DNA from: an uncultured Muribaculaceae bacterium
GTDB taxonomy: Bacteria > Bacteroidota > Bacteroidia > Bacteroidales > Muribaculaceae
Assembly: GCA_910585275.1 (NCBI GenBank)
Contig: CAJUCW010000002.1
Location: 62,001-126,000, forward strand
Reading direction: 5' to 3'
DNA: 64,000 nucleotides
Shown piece by piece: positions 44,875 to 56,585 of this stretch. Below the pieces are notes generated by a model, which was not told where the DNA came from, ran no database searches, and was given only the letters and a program-made list of their open reading frames with translations. The translations under genes and the position numbers were made by a program. The stretch's first letter is position 1. The number at the start of each line of letters is the position of its first letter.

Positions 44875-45807
44875 ATGAAATACAGGGAAATCGGTAAGAC
44901 CGGAATGAAAGTGTCGCAGTTAGGTTTCGGTGCATCTTCTCTTGGAGGAGTGTTCCGGACTATTGACGAAGGAAGTGCCATTGAGTCGGTATATGCGGCG
45001 GTTGAGGGTGGCATAAATTTTATCGACGTATCTCCTTACTACGGACATTATAAGGCGGAGACAGTGCTTGGTAAAGCTTTACGTGGAATATCTCGTGAAA
45101 AATATTACCTTTCCACGAAAGTGGGGCGTTATGGAAAAGACGGAGTCAACACCTGGGATTATTCTGGCAAGCGTGCCAAAGAAAGCGTCGGGGAGAGTAT
45201 GGAGCGTCTTGGCATCGACTTCATCGACCTTATCAACGTGCATGATATCGAGTTTGCCGACTTAAGTCAAGTGGTAGGGGAGACGCTTCCCGCTCTGGTT
45301 GAATTGAGAGAAAAAGGCCTTGTCGGGCATGTCGGAATAACCGACCTCCAGCTTGAGAATCTCAAATGGGTGATAGACCACACCGAGGAAGGCACGGTGG
45401 AGAGTGTATTGAATTTTTGCCACTATTCGCTCAATGATGACAAACTCCTTGATTTCCTCGACTATTTCGAGGAGAAGGGAATCGGTGTAATAAATGCATC
45501 ACCCTTGTCGATGGGATTGCTTTCTAACCGAGGGGTCCCGTCATGGCATCCTGCGCCATCCGATCTTGTCGAGGCATGCCGCAAGGCTACGGAATATTGC
45601 AATGAAGCAGGTTACCCTATCGAAAAACTTGCCGTGCAGTATTCCATCGCCAATCCACGCATCGCTTCCACTCTTTTCAGTTCCGCAAATCCGGATAACG
45701 TCAGGAAAAATCTTTCGTATGTGGATGAGGATATTCCGGCCGGACTTGTCGAAAAGGTCTGGGAAATCATTGGCGACCGGAAGCGCGTAAGCTGGAAAAA
45801 TTCTTAA
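44875..45807 (+). CDS. Aldo/keto reductase, probable L-fucose (L-galactose-type) dehydrogenase
   Basis: 310 residues with the AKR tetrad in context: IDVSPYYGHYKAE (Asp, Tyr), STKVG (Lys) and INVHDIEF (His). There is no signal peptide or Fe-S cluster. In Xanthomonas an AKR of this type oxidises L-fucose to L-fuconolactone. Here it stands first in a locus with an amidohydrolase, FucP-like permease, mutarotase and fucosidase, so oxidation of free L-fucose or L-galactose is the best reading (inference). It lies 11 nt before the amidohydrolase. Confidence 0.8.
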   Translation: MKYREIGKTGMKVSQLGFGASSLGGVFRTIDEGSAIESVYAAVEGGINFIDVSPYYGHYKAETVLGKALRGISREKYYLSTKVGRYGKDGVNTWDYSGKRAKESVGESMERLGIDFIDLINVHDIEFADLSQVVGETLPALVELREKGLVGHVGITDLQLENLKWVIDHTEEGTVESVLNFCHYSLNDDKLLDFLDYFEEKGIGVINASPLSMGLLSNRGVPSWHPAPSDLVEACRKATEYCNEAGYPIEKLAVQYSIANPRIASTLFSSANPDNVRKNLSYVDEDIPAGLVEKVWEIIGDRKRVSWKNS

Positions 45808-45818
45808 AAGAGGTGGTT

Positions 45819-46751
45819 ATGGAAAGCGATATCAGGATTGTTGATGCACATTCACACCTTTGGCTACGTCAGGACGCCGTGGTCAACGGTCTGCGCGTCA
45901 GGCAGCTTGAAAACGGACGTGCTGATTTTCTCGGGGAAGAGCGACAGATGCTCCCTCCCTTTATGATTGACGGAAGAAACAGTGCCGAGGTCTTTCTTTC
46001 GAACATGGATTATGCACAGGTGTCGGCAGCGGTAGTGACTCAAGAGTTTATCGACGGCAACCAGAATGAATACCTTCATGAGGTTGCTCGCCGTTACCCT
46101 TCCCGCTTCTTTGTATTCGGCATGTGCGACTATCTTCGTCCGGGATTCCTGCATGAAGCTGAAGGGTTGATTGAATGTGGGTTTAAGGGAATGGCGATAC
46201 CGGCCCATAGGTTGCCCTTGGAAGGAAAAGAGAAAGTGTCGCTGAATTCTCCCGAAATGATTGAAATGTTCCGCATGATGGAAAAGCACGGTATAATCCT
46301 TTCCATAACGCTTGCCCCGGGCGACAGACAGGTGGGTGAGATGGAAGATGTGGTAAACGAATGTCCAGGCTTGAAAATTGCGATAGGACATTTCGGTATG
46401 GTCACTTGCGACGGCTGGCTCGAACAGATTCGTCTTGCGCGTTATCCAAACGTGATGATAGAGTCTGGTGGCATTACGTGGCTTTTCAATTCGGAATTTT
46501 ATCCATTCAAGGGGGCCGTCGAAGCCATAAGGGAAGCCGCCGATGAAGTCGGTATTGACAAACTGATGTGGGGGTCGGACTATCCGCGAACCATAACGGC
46601 TATCACTTACCGAATGTCTTACGATTTCATTCTTAAAAGCGATGTTCTTACCTATGAGGAAAAGAAGGCTTTCCTTGGCGGTAATGCCGCCCGCTTTTAT
46701 GGCTTTAAAAATCTGGTTAAACTTCCATATATTAAAAACATGTCGGAATGA
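45819..46751 (+). CDS. Amidohydrolase, probable sugar lactonase
   Basis: 310 residues from ATG 45819, preceded by a rare good Shine-Dalgarno (AAAGAGG at 45807-45813); a GTG six bases earlier is less likely. TIM-barrel metal hydrolase motifs: VDAHSHLW (HxH), IAIGHFGM and MWGSDYPRT (Asp). The family includes L-fuconolactonase and 2-pyrone-4,6-dicarboxylate lactonase. The position after a sugar dehydrogenase fits opening of a sugar lactone. It overlaps the permease gene by ATGA. Confidence 0.8.
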   Translation: MESDIRIVDAHSHLWLRQDAVVNGLRVRQLENGRADFLGEERQMLPPFMIDGRNSAEVFLSNMDYAQVSAAVVTQEFIDGNQNEYLHEVARRYPSRFFVFGMCDYLRPGFLHEAEGLIECGFKGMAIPAHRLPLEGKEKVSLNSPEMIEMFRMMEKHGIILSITLAPGDRQVGEMEDVVNECPGLKIAIGHFGMVTCDGWLEQIRLARYPNVMIESGGITWLFNSEFYPFKGAVEAIREAADEVGIDKLMWGSDYPRTITAITYRMSYDFILKSDVLTYEEKKAFLGGNAARFYGFKNLVKLPYIKNMSE

Positions 46752-48004
46752 ATAAGACTGAAAGATATTTCATGCCGCTCGTGCTCGTCATGAGTCTATT
46801 CTTCGTATGGGCAATAAGTGCCAACCTTCTCCCTACGATGATCAGGCAATTGATGAAGACGTGCGAGCTTACACCGTTCGAGGCATCGTTTACCGAAAGC
46901 GCGTATTGGATAGCATATTTTATATGCCCGATTCCGATAGCCATGTTTATGAACCGGTTTTCATACAAGGCAGGCATAGTGGCCGGTCTCGCCATAGCGG
47001 GGGTCGGGGCTTTCCTTTTCTTGTTTGCTGCGAATTACAGGGAGTATTGGGGGTATCTTTGCGTATTCTTCATAATCGCTACGGGGATGTGTTTTCTTGA
47101 GACTGCTGCCAACCCATACGTGACAGTGCTTGGAAACGCCTCCACTGCATCAAGAAGATTGAATCTTGCGCAGTCTTTCAATGGCCTGGGCGCATTCGTT
47201 GCTGCCATGTTCATAAGCAAACTCATATTGAGTGGATACAGCTACACACGCGAGACATTGCCGGCTGAATTCCCGGGAGGTTGGATGGGATATATCCAAT
47301 CGGAGACGGATGCCATGAAAGGGCCTTATACGGTGCTTGGCATAGCCTTGGCTCTCTTTGCCATTATATTTATCTTTGCGAAATTACCGCGTATCAAGGA
47401 AGACGGCAACGGGCAATTGATTAATTTCAAGGTGCTTCGCAGGCGTCGTCTCCGCAATGGCGTGATTGCCCAGTTCTTCTACAATGGCGGACAAACTGCC
47501 ATCAATAGTCTTTTCCTTGTGTATTGCTGCGGATATGCAGGCCTTGGCGAGTCGGAAGGAACAACTTATTTTGGACTCTATATGCTGGCTTTCCTTCTCG
47601 GAAGATGGATAGGCACTATGCTGATGTCGCGTTTCAAACCGCGCAACATGCTTGCGTTCTATGCGGCGGCTAACGTTGTGTTGTGTCTTGCCGTGGTGTT
47701 TGTCGGTGGCGTCGCGGGCATATATGCCATGATAGCCATTTCGTTTTTCATGTCGATTATTTATCCTACGCAGTTTTCTATTGCTCTCGAATCGCTGGGA
47801 CCTGACACCAAAAGCGGGTCGGCATTCCTTGTGATGGCAATCGTGGGGAATGCCATTCTTCCGCAGCTCACTGCTTTGGTGATGACTTTGAATCCGACAT
47901 GGTATTATGTGGCGTATGCCGTCCCGATGGTATGCTTTGCAGTTTGCGTATGGTATGCCGTCAACGGATACAAGGACAAAATGGAGGAAATATGTGGTAG
48001 TTGA
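46748..48004 (+). CDS. FucP-like proton-coupled sugar permease
   Basis: 418 residues with about twelve membrane helices. FFVWAISANLLPTMIRQLMKTCELTPFEASFTESAYW and CFLETAANPYVTVLG match the L-fucose permease family. It should import L-fucose or a similar sugar with protons across the inner membrane. It is translationally coupled to the amidohydrolase. A 167-nt gap with no clear terminator follows. Confidence 0.87.
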   Translation: MNKTERYFMPLVLVMSLFFVWAISANLLPTMIRQLMKTCELTPFEASFTESAYWIAYFICPIPIAMFMNRFSYKAGIVAGLAIAGVGAFLFLFAANYREYWGYLCVFFIIATGMCFLETAANPYVTVLGNASTASRRLNLAQSFNGLGAFVAAMFISKLILSGYSYTRETLPAEFPGGWMGYIQSETDAMKGPYTVLGIALALFAIIFIFAKLPRIKEDGNGQLINFKVLRRRRLRNGVIAQFFYNGGQTAINSLFLVYCCGYAGLGESEGTTYFGLYMLAFLLGRWIGTMLMSRFKPRNMLAFYAAANVVLCLAVVFVGGVAGIYAMIAISFFMSIIYPTQFSIALESLGPDTKSGSAFLVMAIVGNAILPQLTALVMTLNPTWYYVAYAVPMVCFAVCVWYAVNGYKDKMEEICGS

Positions 48005-48171
48005 GATGTTGCTGCACCGGTAAAAATGAAGGGACATGTCTTAGGCATGTTTGATTAACAATCTTGTTTCCAAATGATACAAGCCGGAGGCATATCTCTA
48101 CATAGAAATGATATTGCTTTTTTGCAACGTCTTAGAAAATAAAAGTTTATATACAAGAAAAATCAGGTGAT

Positions 48172-49194
48172 ATGAAATCTGTTATAATAAAAGGTAAAGG
48201 CACCGTGGCGGTCATGGAATCCGCAATGCCCGTTGTTAACCCGGGGGAGGTGCTGTTGAAGATTGGATATGTAGGTTTTTGTGGTTCCGATTTAAATACA
48301 TGGCTCGGAAGGAACCAGCTTGCCAAAATGCCGGTTGTTCCGGGTCATGAAATCGGTGCTACGGTAGTGGAAATCGGCGAAGATGTTCCGAAAGGTATGT
48401 TTGCCGTTGGGATGCGTGTCACGGTAAATCCTTATACGTCTTGCGGCAAGTGTGCGTCTTGCCGCAGACGTCGTCCCAACGCTTGCCGCGACAATCAGAC
48501 TCTCGGAGTGCAGCGTGACGGCGCCATGTCGGAATACTTCGCGTTGCCTTGGGAAAAGGTGATTCCCGCCGGCAATCTCTCCTTGAAGGAGTGTGCTCTT
48601 GTCGAGCCGATGAGCGTAGGGTTTCATGCCGTGGCGAGGGGGGAAGTGACCGATGGTGACACTGTGATGGTGATTGGTTGCGGAATGATAGGGCTTGGGG
48701 CCATTGTGCGGGCTTCGATAAGAGGCGCAAAGGTTATTGCGGTCGATGTTGATTCCTGTAAACTCGAGCTTGCCGCCAAGTTGGGGGCGTCATACGGATT
48801 GAATTCGGCAGAACCGGATTTCCATTCGAAACTCATGGCCCTGACAGACGGCGACGGTCCCGACGTGGTGATAGAGGCTGTCGGATCGGATAAGACGTAT
48901 GTGATGGCGGTTGAAGAGGTAGCGTTCACCGGGAGGGTGGTATGCATCGGTTATGCCGGAGGTCCTGTAAGCTTGCCCACAAAAATGTTCGTGCAAAAGG
49001 AACTCGACGTAAGAGGGTCGCGCAATGCGTTGCCTGAAGATTTCAAGGCCGTCTTAAAGTATATGGAAAAGGGTGAGTGCCCGTTCGATTCCCTGATTTC
49101 CGATGTAGTAAAGCCGGAAGATGCCGGTAAAGCCCTTGAATCATGGTTTGGTAATCGTGGAAAAGTGTTCCGTATTCTCGTTGATTTCCAATGA
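48172..49194 (+). CDS. Zinc-dependent alcohol dehydrogenase (MDR family)
   Basis: 340 residues. Catalytic zinc residues are in GFCGSD and GHEIGA; the structural zinc cluster is CGKCASCRRRRPNAC; the NAD loop is VIGCGMIGLG. It resembles sorbitol/threonine dehydrogenase-like polyol enzymes. Within the fucose-type locus it could oxidise a later intermediate such as a 2-keto-3-deoxy acid or lactaldehyde-type alcohol, or a sugar alcohol; the sequence does not decide. It is cytoplasmic. Confidence 0.85.
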   Translation: MKSVIIKGKGTVAVMESAMPVVNPGEVLLKIGYVGFCGSDLNTWLGRNQLAKMPVVPGHEIGATVVEIGEDVPKGMFAVGMRVTVNPYTSCGKCASCRRRRPNACRDNQTLGVQRDGAMSEYFALPWEKVIPAGNLSLKECALVEPMSVGFHAVARGEVTDGDTVMVIGCGMIGLGAIVRASIRGAKVIAVDVDSCKLELAAKLGASYGLNSAEPDFHSKLMALTDGDGPDVVIEAVGSDKTYVMAVEEVAFTGRVVCIGYAGGPVSLPTKMFVQKELDVRGSRNALPEDFKAVLKYMEKGECPFDSLISDVVKPEDAGKALESWFGNRGKVFRILVDFQ

Positions 49195-49239
49195 ACGGTA
49201 TTATTATAATTATGCATTCTGAATTTACACTTATGGATT

Positions 49240-49626
49240 ATGAATAAAGAAGGTTATTCCGTAAGGAAGTACGAACGCCCGGCGAAAAGGTATTGTCAGA
49301 TTCTTGAAATCACTGACAATCCGACACTCATATCAAGATACAGGGAATGTCATTCCAAAGAACATCACTGGAAAGAAATCAGGGATGGTATCCGTTCGGT
49401 GGGCATACTTGAAATGGAGCTCTATATTTATGAAAACAAGGTTTTCATGATAGTCGATACGGAAAAGGATTTCGAATGGGATAAGGCCATGGCTAAACTC
49501 GCCACTCTTCCGCGACAGACTGAATGGGAAGCTTTTGTGGCTGAATTGCAGGGTTGTGACCCGAGTGCCACTTCCGACCAGAAATGGCAACTGATGGAAA
49601 GGATGTTTTATCTTTATGATGTGTGA
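49240..49626 (+). CDS. Sugar mutarotase of the RhaM type (L-fucose/L-rhamnose)
   Basis: 128 residues of the L-rhamnose mutarotase fold (ferredoxin-like dimer): KRYCQILEITDNPTLISRYRECHSKEHHWKEI and GILEMELYIYENKVFMI, ending in a WQLMERMFYLYD stretch. It speeds the exchange of sugar anomers. Xanthomonas fucose operons contain a homologous L-fucose mutarotase, which fits this locus. It lies 45 nt after the dehydrogenase. Confidence 0.85.
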   Translation: MNKEGYSVRKYERPAKRYCQILEITDNPTLISRYRECHSKEHHWKEIRDGIRSVGILEMELYIYENKVFMIVDTEKDFEWDKAMAKLATLPRQTEWEAFVAELQGCDPSATSDQKWQLMERMFYLYDV

Positions 49627-49654
49627 TTGTCTTATCTGATTTACTCCATTGAAG

Positions 49655-49670
49655 TCGTACATTTGTACGA
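49655..49670 (+). promoter_or_regulatory. Inverted repeat, possible operator before the fucosidase gene
   Basis: TCGTACA-TT-TGTACGA is a perfect 7-bp inverted repeat with a 2-bp spacer, 26 nt after the mutarotase stop. It lies about 85 bp upstream of the -7 element at 49754-49761. Confidence 0.45.
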
Positions 49671-49753
49671 TTTCATTACTTAAAACAATCCGATATGTCG
49701 AAAAAATCCTGTTTCTTGTCGAATTAATTATATATGATTGGAGAAAACAGTAT

Positions 49754-49761
49754 TAATTTTG
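49754..49761 (+). promoter_or_regulatory. -7 element of the GH29 gene
   Basis: TAATTTTG matches TAnnTTTG, with a leader of about 20 nt to ATG 49787. No good -33 box is visible. Confidence 0.5.
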
Positions 49762-49786
49762 TAATCGTAAACTAACATTTGACTTT

Positions 49787-51427
<1,641 letters not shown>

Positions 51428-51474
51428 TATCCTGATGGTTTTCTAACCGATTTTATAGGTAAATATTTGTTAAT

Positions 51475-51505
51475 CCGGGCATTGGCTTGCAATGCCGATG
51501 CCCGG
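51475..51505 (+). terminator. Hairpin between the GH29 and SusC genes
   Basis: CCGGGCAT-T-GGC / GCC-G-ATGCCCGG, 7-nt loop, one mismatch. It is followed by a T-containing but interrupted stretch, so it may be a partial terminator or attenuator ahead of susC. Confidence 0.55.
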
Positions 51506-51551
51506 AATGCTGTTGTTATGCTTTTTCTAATATAAACTTTATACTAACATT

Positions 51552-54500
51552 ATGAGACCATGTAAAACAAAATGCCTCAAGACAAGGCTCGCAATGCTTG
51601 TCTTTCTTCTTGGCACTGTCTTTTCAATGGCTGCGCAGAAAACTGAGCAGGTTTTTGGAACGGTCACTGACAATTCCGGTGAGCCGATGATTGGTGTGAC
51701 TATATTGTTGAAAGGCACATCTGTGGGGACATCGACAGATGTCGATGGAAACTTTATCATCAAGGTGCCAACACCTGTAGATGGCAAATCTTTGGTATTC
51801 AGCTATGTCGGGTATGAGACGAAAACGGTTGCCATTAATGGTAATCTTCCGTTGAGTGTGACAATGTCTTCAGATGCCCGTAATCTTGATGAAGTGGTTG
51901 TAGTGGGATATGGCACTCAGAAGAAAGTTAATCTTACCGGTTCCGTGTCTTCCATCAGTGCCGATGAACTTGCATCGCGTCCTGTCTCCAGCACTTCCGC
52001 CATAATTGCCGGTTTGGTGCCGGGCGTTAGCGTTATCCAGTCGTCAGGTCGTCCTGGTGCGGGAGCCACGGTAAAAATGAGAGGCACCGGTACGTTTTCA
52101 AGTGCCGGAAACTCTCCACTTGTAATAATTGATGGAATTTCGGGTAATTTGGATGATGTTGACCCTAATGATATTCAAAATATATCATTCTTGAAAGATG
52201 CCGCTTCCGCATCAATTTATGGTAGCCGTGCTGCCAACGGTGTTATTCTCATCGAAACCAAGAAGGGAACGGAAGGGAAAACGACTATTACGTATAACAA
52301 TAATTTCGGATGGCAGAAAGCTACGGAACTTCCCGAATTTCTTGATTCTTGGGAATATGCCGAGTATTACAACATGGCAATGCGCAATATGGGTTACGCA
52401 GAGGCATATACTTCCGACCAGATACAGAAATTCCGCGATGGTTCCGATCCAGACAACTATCCCAACGTTAACCACATGAAGTGGTTGCTCGGAACAGGCT
52501 CCGGTTTTCAGCAACAGCACAATCTCGGGTTCTCACATTCATCCGGCAATACCAGATATAATCTTTCTCTCGGTTATCGCGGTCAGGATGGTCTCACGGA
52601 GAAAACATCCAACAAGCGTCTGACGGGTCTTTTCTCGCTTGACAGCAAATTGAAGTACGGCCTTTCACTCGGATTGAATCTCAATGCTTACCGCAATATC
52701 TACGATGCTCCCATAGGTGAACCTCAGAGCATTGACGGCATGATTGGTTATACCGTGCGTGAGGCTCCCATTTATGCCGGACGCAAATCGGATGGTTCGT
52801 TCGGATATCAGGACAACTATAGCCCCGAGGCTTGGCTCGCAGGAGATTCTTTCACGAAATCAACTTCAACTTATGTTGCCGGAAACGTCCGTTTGCGCTG
52901 GGAAACACCCATAGACGGTCTTTCTTTGCAGGGGAAGATGGGTGCTTCATATTATACAAACTATTACAAGGGGTATCGAGCAGAGACATATTTTGATGAG
53001 CATAAAACGATAGGGCCGACTACACTTTCAATATCTGACAATAACAATACATATTCGAATGTCGAGGTTCTTCTCCAATACATGAAAAGCTTTGGGAAGC
53101 ATAATTTGAACATTCTTGGCGGATATTCATTTGAATCATGGAATGATAAGTATCTTCAGGGTTCTCGCAACACCTTCCCTACGACAAGTCTTAGCGAGCT
53201 TGTGTCGGGAGATGCATCTACGGCGGCCAATACAAGCTCACTTACCGAGTCTGCCCTTATGTCATATTTCGGAAGGGTAAATTATAATTTCGACGAGCGT
53301 TATCTCTTGGAGGCTAACCTCCGATATGACGGTTCTTCTCATTTTGCCAAACATCGCCGGTGGGGTCTGTTCCCTTCTGTTTCTGCAGCTTGGCGCCTTT
53401 CCGAGGAATCATTCTGGCGTGATTCAAAGGTGGGAGAAGTTGTCAACAACTTTAAGGTTCGTGTTTCTCACGGTACACTCGGCAACCAGAACATAGGTGC
53501 TTACGCCTATCAGCAGACTTATTGGTATGGCTTCAACTATCCTCTTGGAGATCCGGCACAGCTTACCCCGGGCGCAATTTCCGGACCGTTTAACGACCCC
53601 GACATCAGTTGGGAAAAGACCCGTATCACGGATGTCGGCATTGATGTTAGCCTTTGGAACAACCGTCTGTCTGCCACTGTAGATTATTTCTATAAATATA
53701 CTTCCGATATCCTTTCTTCCGTGGCAAAGACCGATATACTCGGAAATAGCGTCGGAAACACAAATGTCGGGGCTGTCTCTAACACAGGTGTTGAAGTTAA
53801 TCTTACTTATAATGGAAAGATTGGAGATAAGTTCGCATTTTCGGTTTCCCCCAATTTTACATGGGTGAAAAATTCTGTTGAAAAATTGTCAGACGGGGCA
53901 CTACGACAGATTAACGAGGGTCGTATCGTAGGTGAACCACTTGGAATTATATACGGTTACAAGACGAATGGTCTTTTTGTTGACCAGGCTGAAATCGATG
54001 GCGCTCCTAACCAGATTGTCAGCAAAGGTTCATTAAAACCCGGTTATGTAAGCTATATGGACCTTGACGGTGATAATGCTGTAGATGCCGACCATGACCG
54101 TACTATTCTCGGTAGCACTACTCCGAAGTTTTACTACGGTATGACCCTTACTGCCCAATACAGAGGCTTTGACTTTTCAGCTCTTCTTCAGGGAGTGGGC
54201 GGTCATAAACGCCTTATCGGTTCCTACATGGCTTATGCTTTCTACAATGGCGGACAAATCCAGAGATGGCAGGCAGACAACTGTTGGACTGTTGATAATC
54301 CTGACAAATGGGCGGAATATCCCCGTGTGGAAACCCTCAACATGAATAATCCTAACCTGCAGGTTTCCGATTATTGGGTCAGGGACGCAAGCTTCTTGAG
54401 AATAAAGAATATTACACTTGGATATACTGTCCCGAAGGCGTTGACAAAGAAGATTGGCTTTGAAAACATCCGTGTGTATGTGAGCTGCGACAATCTTCAT

Positions 54501-54617
54501 ACTTTCAATAAATTCTATAAAGGATGGGATCCGGAAAATGAAATCGGCACAGGCGATTCACCATCGTTCTATCCTGTGACGGCTGTTTATTCCTTCGGTT
54601 TCAATTTCAAGTTTTAA
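51552..54617 (+). CDS. SusC/RagA family TonB-dependent glycan importer
   Basis: 1021 residues. Signal peptide (about 1-28), carboxypeptidase-like domain (VFGTVTDNSGEPMIGVTILLKGTSVGTSTDVDGNF), TonB-box region NLDEVVVVGYGTQKK, plug domain (about 105-230) and a 22-strand barrel ending in VTAVYSFGFNFKF. It moves oligosaccharides across the outer membrane using TonB energy, with SusD as lid. It is followed 12 nt later by susD. The linked fucosidase suggests a fucosylated glycan as substrate. Confidence 0.95.
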   Translation: MRPCKTKCLKTRLAMLVFLLGTVFSMAAQKTEQVFGTVTDNSGEPMIGVTILLKGTSVGTSTDVDGNFIIKVPTPVDGKSLVFSYVGYETKTVAINGNLPLSVTMSSDARNLDEVVVVGYGTQKKVNLTGSVSSISADELASRPVSSTSAIIAGLVPGVSVIQSSGRPGAGATVKMRGTGTFSSAGNSPLVIIDGISGNLDDVDPNDIQNISFLKDAASASIYGSRAANGVILIETKKGTEGKTTITYNNNFGWQKATELPEFLDSWEYAEYYNMAMRNMGYAEAYTSDQIQKFRDGSDPDNYPNVNHMKWLLGTGSGFQQQHNLGFSHSSGNTRYNLSLGYRGQDGLTEKTSNKRLTGLFSLDSKLKYGLSLGLNLNAYRNIYDAPIGEPQSIDGMIGYTVREAPIYAGRKSDGSFGYQDNYSPEAWLAGDSFTKSTSTYVAGNVRLRWETPIDGLSLQGKMGASYYTNYYKGYRAETYFDEHKTIGPTTLSISDNNNTYSNVEVLLQYMKSFGKHNLNILGGYSFESWNDKYLQGSRNTFPTTSLSELVSGDASTAANTSSLTESALMSYFGRVNYNFDERYLLEANLRYDGSSHFAKHRRWGLFPSVSAAWRLSEESFWRDSKVGEVVNNFKVRVSHGTLGNQNIGAYAYQQTYWYGFNYPLGDPAQLTPGAISGPFNDPDISWEKTRITDVGIDVSLWNNRLSATVDYFYKYTSDILSSVAKTDILGNSVGNTNVGAVSNTGVEVNLTYNGKIGDKFAFSVSPNFTWVKNSVEKLSDGALRQINEGRIVGEPLGIIYGYKTNGLFVDQAEIDGAPNQIVSKGSLKPGYVSYMDLDGDNAVDADHDRTILGSTTPKFYYGMTLTAQYRGFDFSALLQGVGGHKRLIGSYMAYAFYNGGQIQRWQADNCWTVDNPDKWAEYPRVETLNMNNPNLQVSDYWVRDASFLRIKNITLGYTVPKALTKKIGFENIRVYVSCDNLHTFNKFYKGWDPENEIGTGDSPSFYPVTAVYSFGFNFKF

Positions 54618-54629
54618 TTTTTTAAAGTA

Positions 54630-56300
54630 ATGAATATGCTATATAAGTTTATCAACGTGTCGGCAGGGCTGCTGCTCTGTGCATCTTCAATAATTGTCGG
54701 AGGATGCAGTGACGAACTCGACAAATTTAATACCCAGGAAACGGCAAACGAGGAATTTTGGAGGAATGAAAAGGATGCCAAGCTTGCCCTTGTAGGTTGC
54801 TACCGCTTCCAGACAGGTTGGTCGCATGACGCTTTCGATACTCCCCAAGGACTATTATATCTTGATTTTGCCGGCGGCAACGGAACTGAAAAGGAGAATT
54901 TCAGTACGAACCTTGCAAGTGTCAATACTCTTGCAACAAATGGCAATATACGTTGGTATTGGGGAAATGCCTACTCTCAGATTTATAAATACAACAACTT
55001 TCTGCAGAACGTTGTGAATTGTCCGATGGATGAGGATGTGAAGAGTGCAATGATGGCAGAGATGAAAACTCTCCGCGCTTACTTCTTCTTCAATCTTGCT
55101 TTCTATTTTAAAGATGCTCCGATGCCTTTGAAGACACTTACCGTTGCCGAGGCAAATTCTATAGGACAGACGCCTCAGGCAGATATCTACAAACAGGTGG
55201 AAACCGATTTGCTTGAAGCCATCAATGCTCTTCCGGAGGTGTATGAAGGTGCCGACTATGGCAGGATTTCTCGCAACGGTGCAAGGGTGCTTCTAAGCCG
55301 CCTTTATCTTGCACAAGACCGTTTTGCAGATGCTGCCTCGGTTCTGGATGATGTGATGAAAAGCGGGAAGTTTGAGCTTGACCGCCGTAACGGTATCGAC
55401 AGTTACGAGAAGCTGTTCCAGAACGGTGGAGAGACAAGTCCTGAAATGATTTTCTGTATCATGGGAATCAAGGATAAATATACCAATTCACGTTACCAGT
55501 ATCTTTATCCGGAATGCATTGGGGGCTGGCATCAGTTTGCCGTTTATAACGAACTCGTTAAGTCTTATTTTTGCACTGACGGTAAGTCGATCGAAGAATC
55601 TGCCGTATATGATGATGAAGACCCTTATGTGAATCGTGATGCACGTCTATATGCCTCGGTGTTTCTTCCCCCAGTGGGGACATATCCCGGCACAAAGTTC
55701 AATGAGACAGTCTATGATTGTTTTAATGGGCCCGGCACAAGCGATTCCTACAATCGTTTTGCTCTCTTCAACGGGTATTGCCCTAAAAAAGGTTGCGACC
55801 CTTCAATCACAAATTCTCTCGGCGACACATATACCTACACTCCGATTATGAGATATGGTGAAGTGCTGTTGAGTTATCTTGAAGCTCTTAACGAGGCTAC
55901 TCCGGGAAGTGTGACTCAGGACGTGCTCGATAAAACTATCAACGATATCCGCAATAGGGTAGGGCTTCCGGCTTATTCCAAGACCGACCTTGGCAACCAG
56001 GAGGCTGTAAGAAAGGCTGTGAGGGCTGAACGTCGTGTGGAATTGGCGTTTGAAGGATTACGTTATTACGATGTGTTGCGTTGGGGAATTGCTGAAACTG
56101 AACTCAACCACACCTTTACAGGCGTAAAACTTTCGAACGATCCTAATGCAAGAAACTACAAGGGCAATTCACCGGTTGACGCCGACGGTTATTATCAGTT
56201 TGAAACACGCTCATGGGATAGCCATAACCGTTATTGGCCTATTCCACAGAACGACCGGGATATCAATCCTAATTTAGGTCAAAACGAAGGATATAATTGA
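54630..56300 (+). CDS. SusD/RagB family glycan-binding lipoprotein
   Basis: 556 residues with lipobox GGC (Cys about 26) after a short signal peptide. TPR-type helices and the RagB/SusD C-terminal motif AVRAERRVELAFEGLRYYDVLRWG, ending RYWPIPQNDRDINPNLGQN. It is the surface lid and glycan binder of the SusCD pair. No surface-glycan-binding protein or further glycoside hydrolase follows; the locus ends at a terminator. Confidence 0.95.
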   Translation: MNMLYKFINVSAGLLLCASSIIVGGCSDELDKFNTQETANEEFWRNEKDAKLALVGCYRFQTGWSHDAFDTPQGLLYLDFAGGNGTEKENFSTNLASVNTLATNGNIRWYWGNAYSQIYKYNNFLQNVVNCPMDEDVKSAMMAEMKTLRAYFFFNLAFYFKDAPMPLKTLTVAEANSIGQTPQADIYKQVETDLLEAINALPEVYEGADYGRISRNGARVLLSRLYLAQDRFADAASVLDDVMKSGKFELDRRNGIDSYEKLFQNGGETSPEMIFCIMGIKDKYTNSRYQYLYPECIGGWHQFAVYNELVKSYFCTDGKSIEESAVYDDEDPYVNRDARLYASVFLPPVGTYPGTKFNETVYDCFNGPGTSDSYNRFALFNGYCPKKGCDPSITNSLGDTYTYTPIMRYGEVLLSYLEALNEATPGSVTQDVLDKTINDIRNRVGLPAYSKTDLGNQEAVRKAVRAERRVELAFEGLRYYDVLRWGIAETELNHTFTGVKLSNDPNARNYKGNSPVDADGYYQFETRSWDSHNRYWPIPQNDRDINPNLGQNEGYN

Positions 56301-56386
56301 TGATAGCGTATTAAATACAGTTTTTCTATATTTAATCGTGTTTCTACAGGTGAAATAATGTAACGTTTTTTAGATTACCATTGGTG

Positions 56387-56424
56387 AAAGAGCGAGTCTG
56401 ACCTATAGGCCCGCTCTTTTTACT
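56387..56424 (+). terminator. Terminator after susD
   Basis: AAAGAGCG (56387-56394) pairs with CGCTCTTT (56412-56419) and is followed by more T. The rest of the 285-bp gap (56301-56585) shows no ORF. Confidence 0.75.
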
Positions 56425-56585
56425 TTTTTCTTTGATTTAAGGTTGGGATAAATGTTGCTTTAAGCAAAAGACGGTGTAAACCGCATTTGTCAATAACCCT
56501 TAAGGGCGTGTTCCTTAAAATTTTAGGGTCGTAGGTGTCTCAGCCTTGGAGTGACTTCTTCAGGCAGCTGCCATAATCCGCATTT

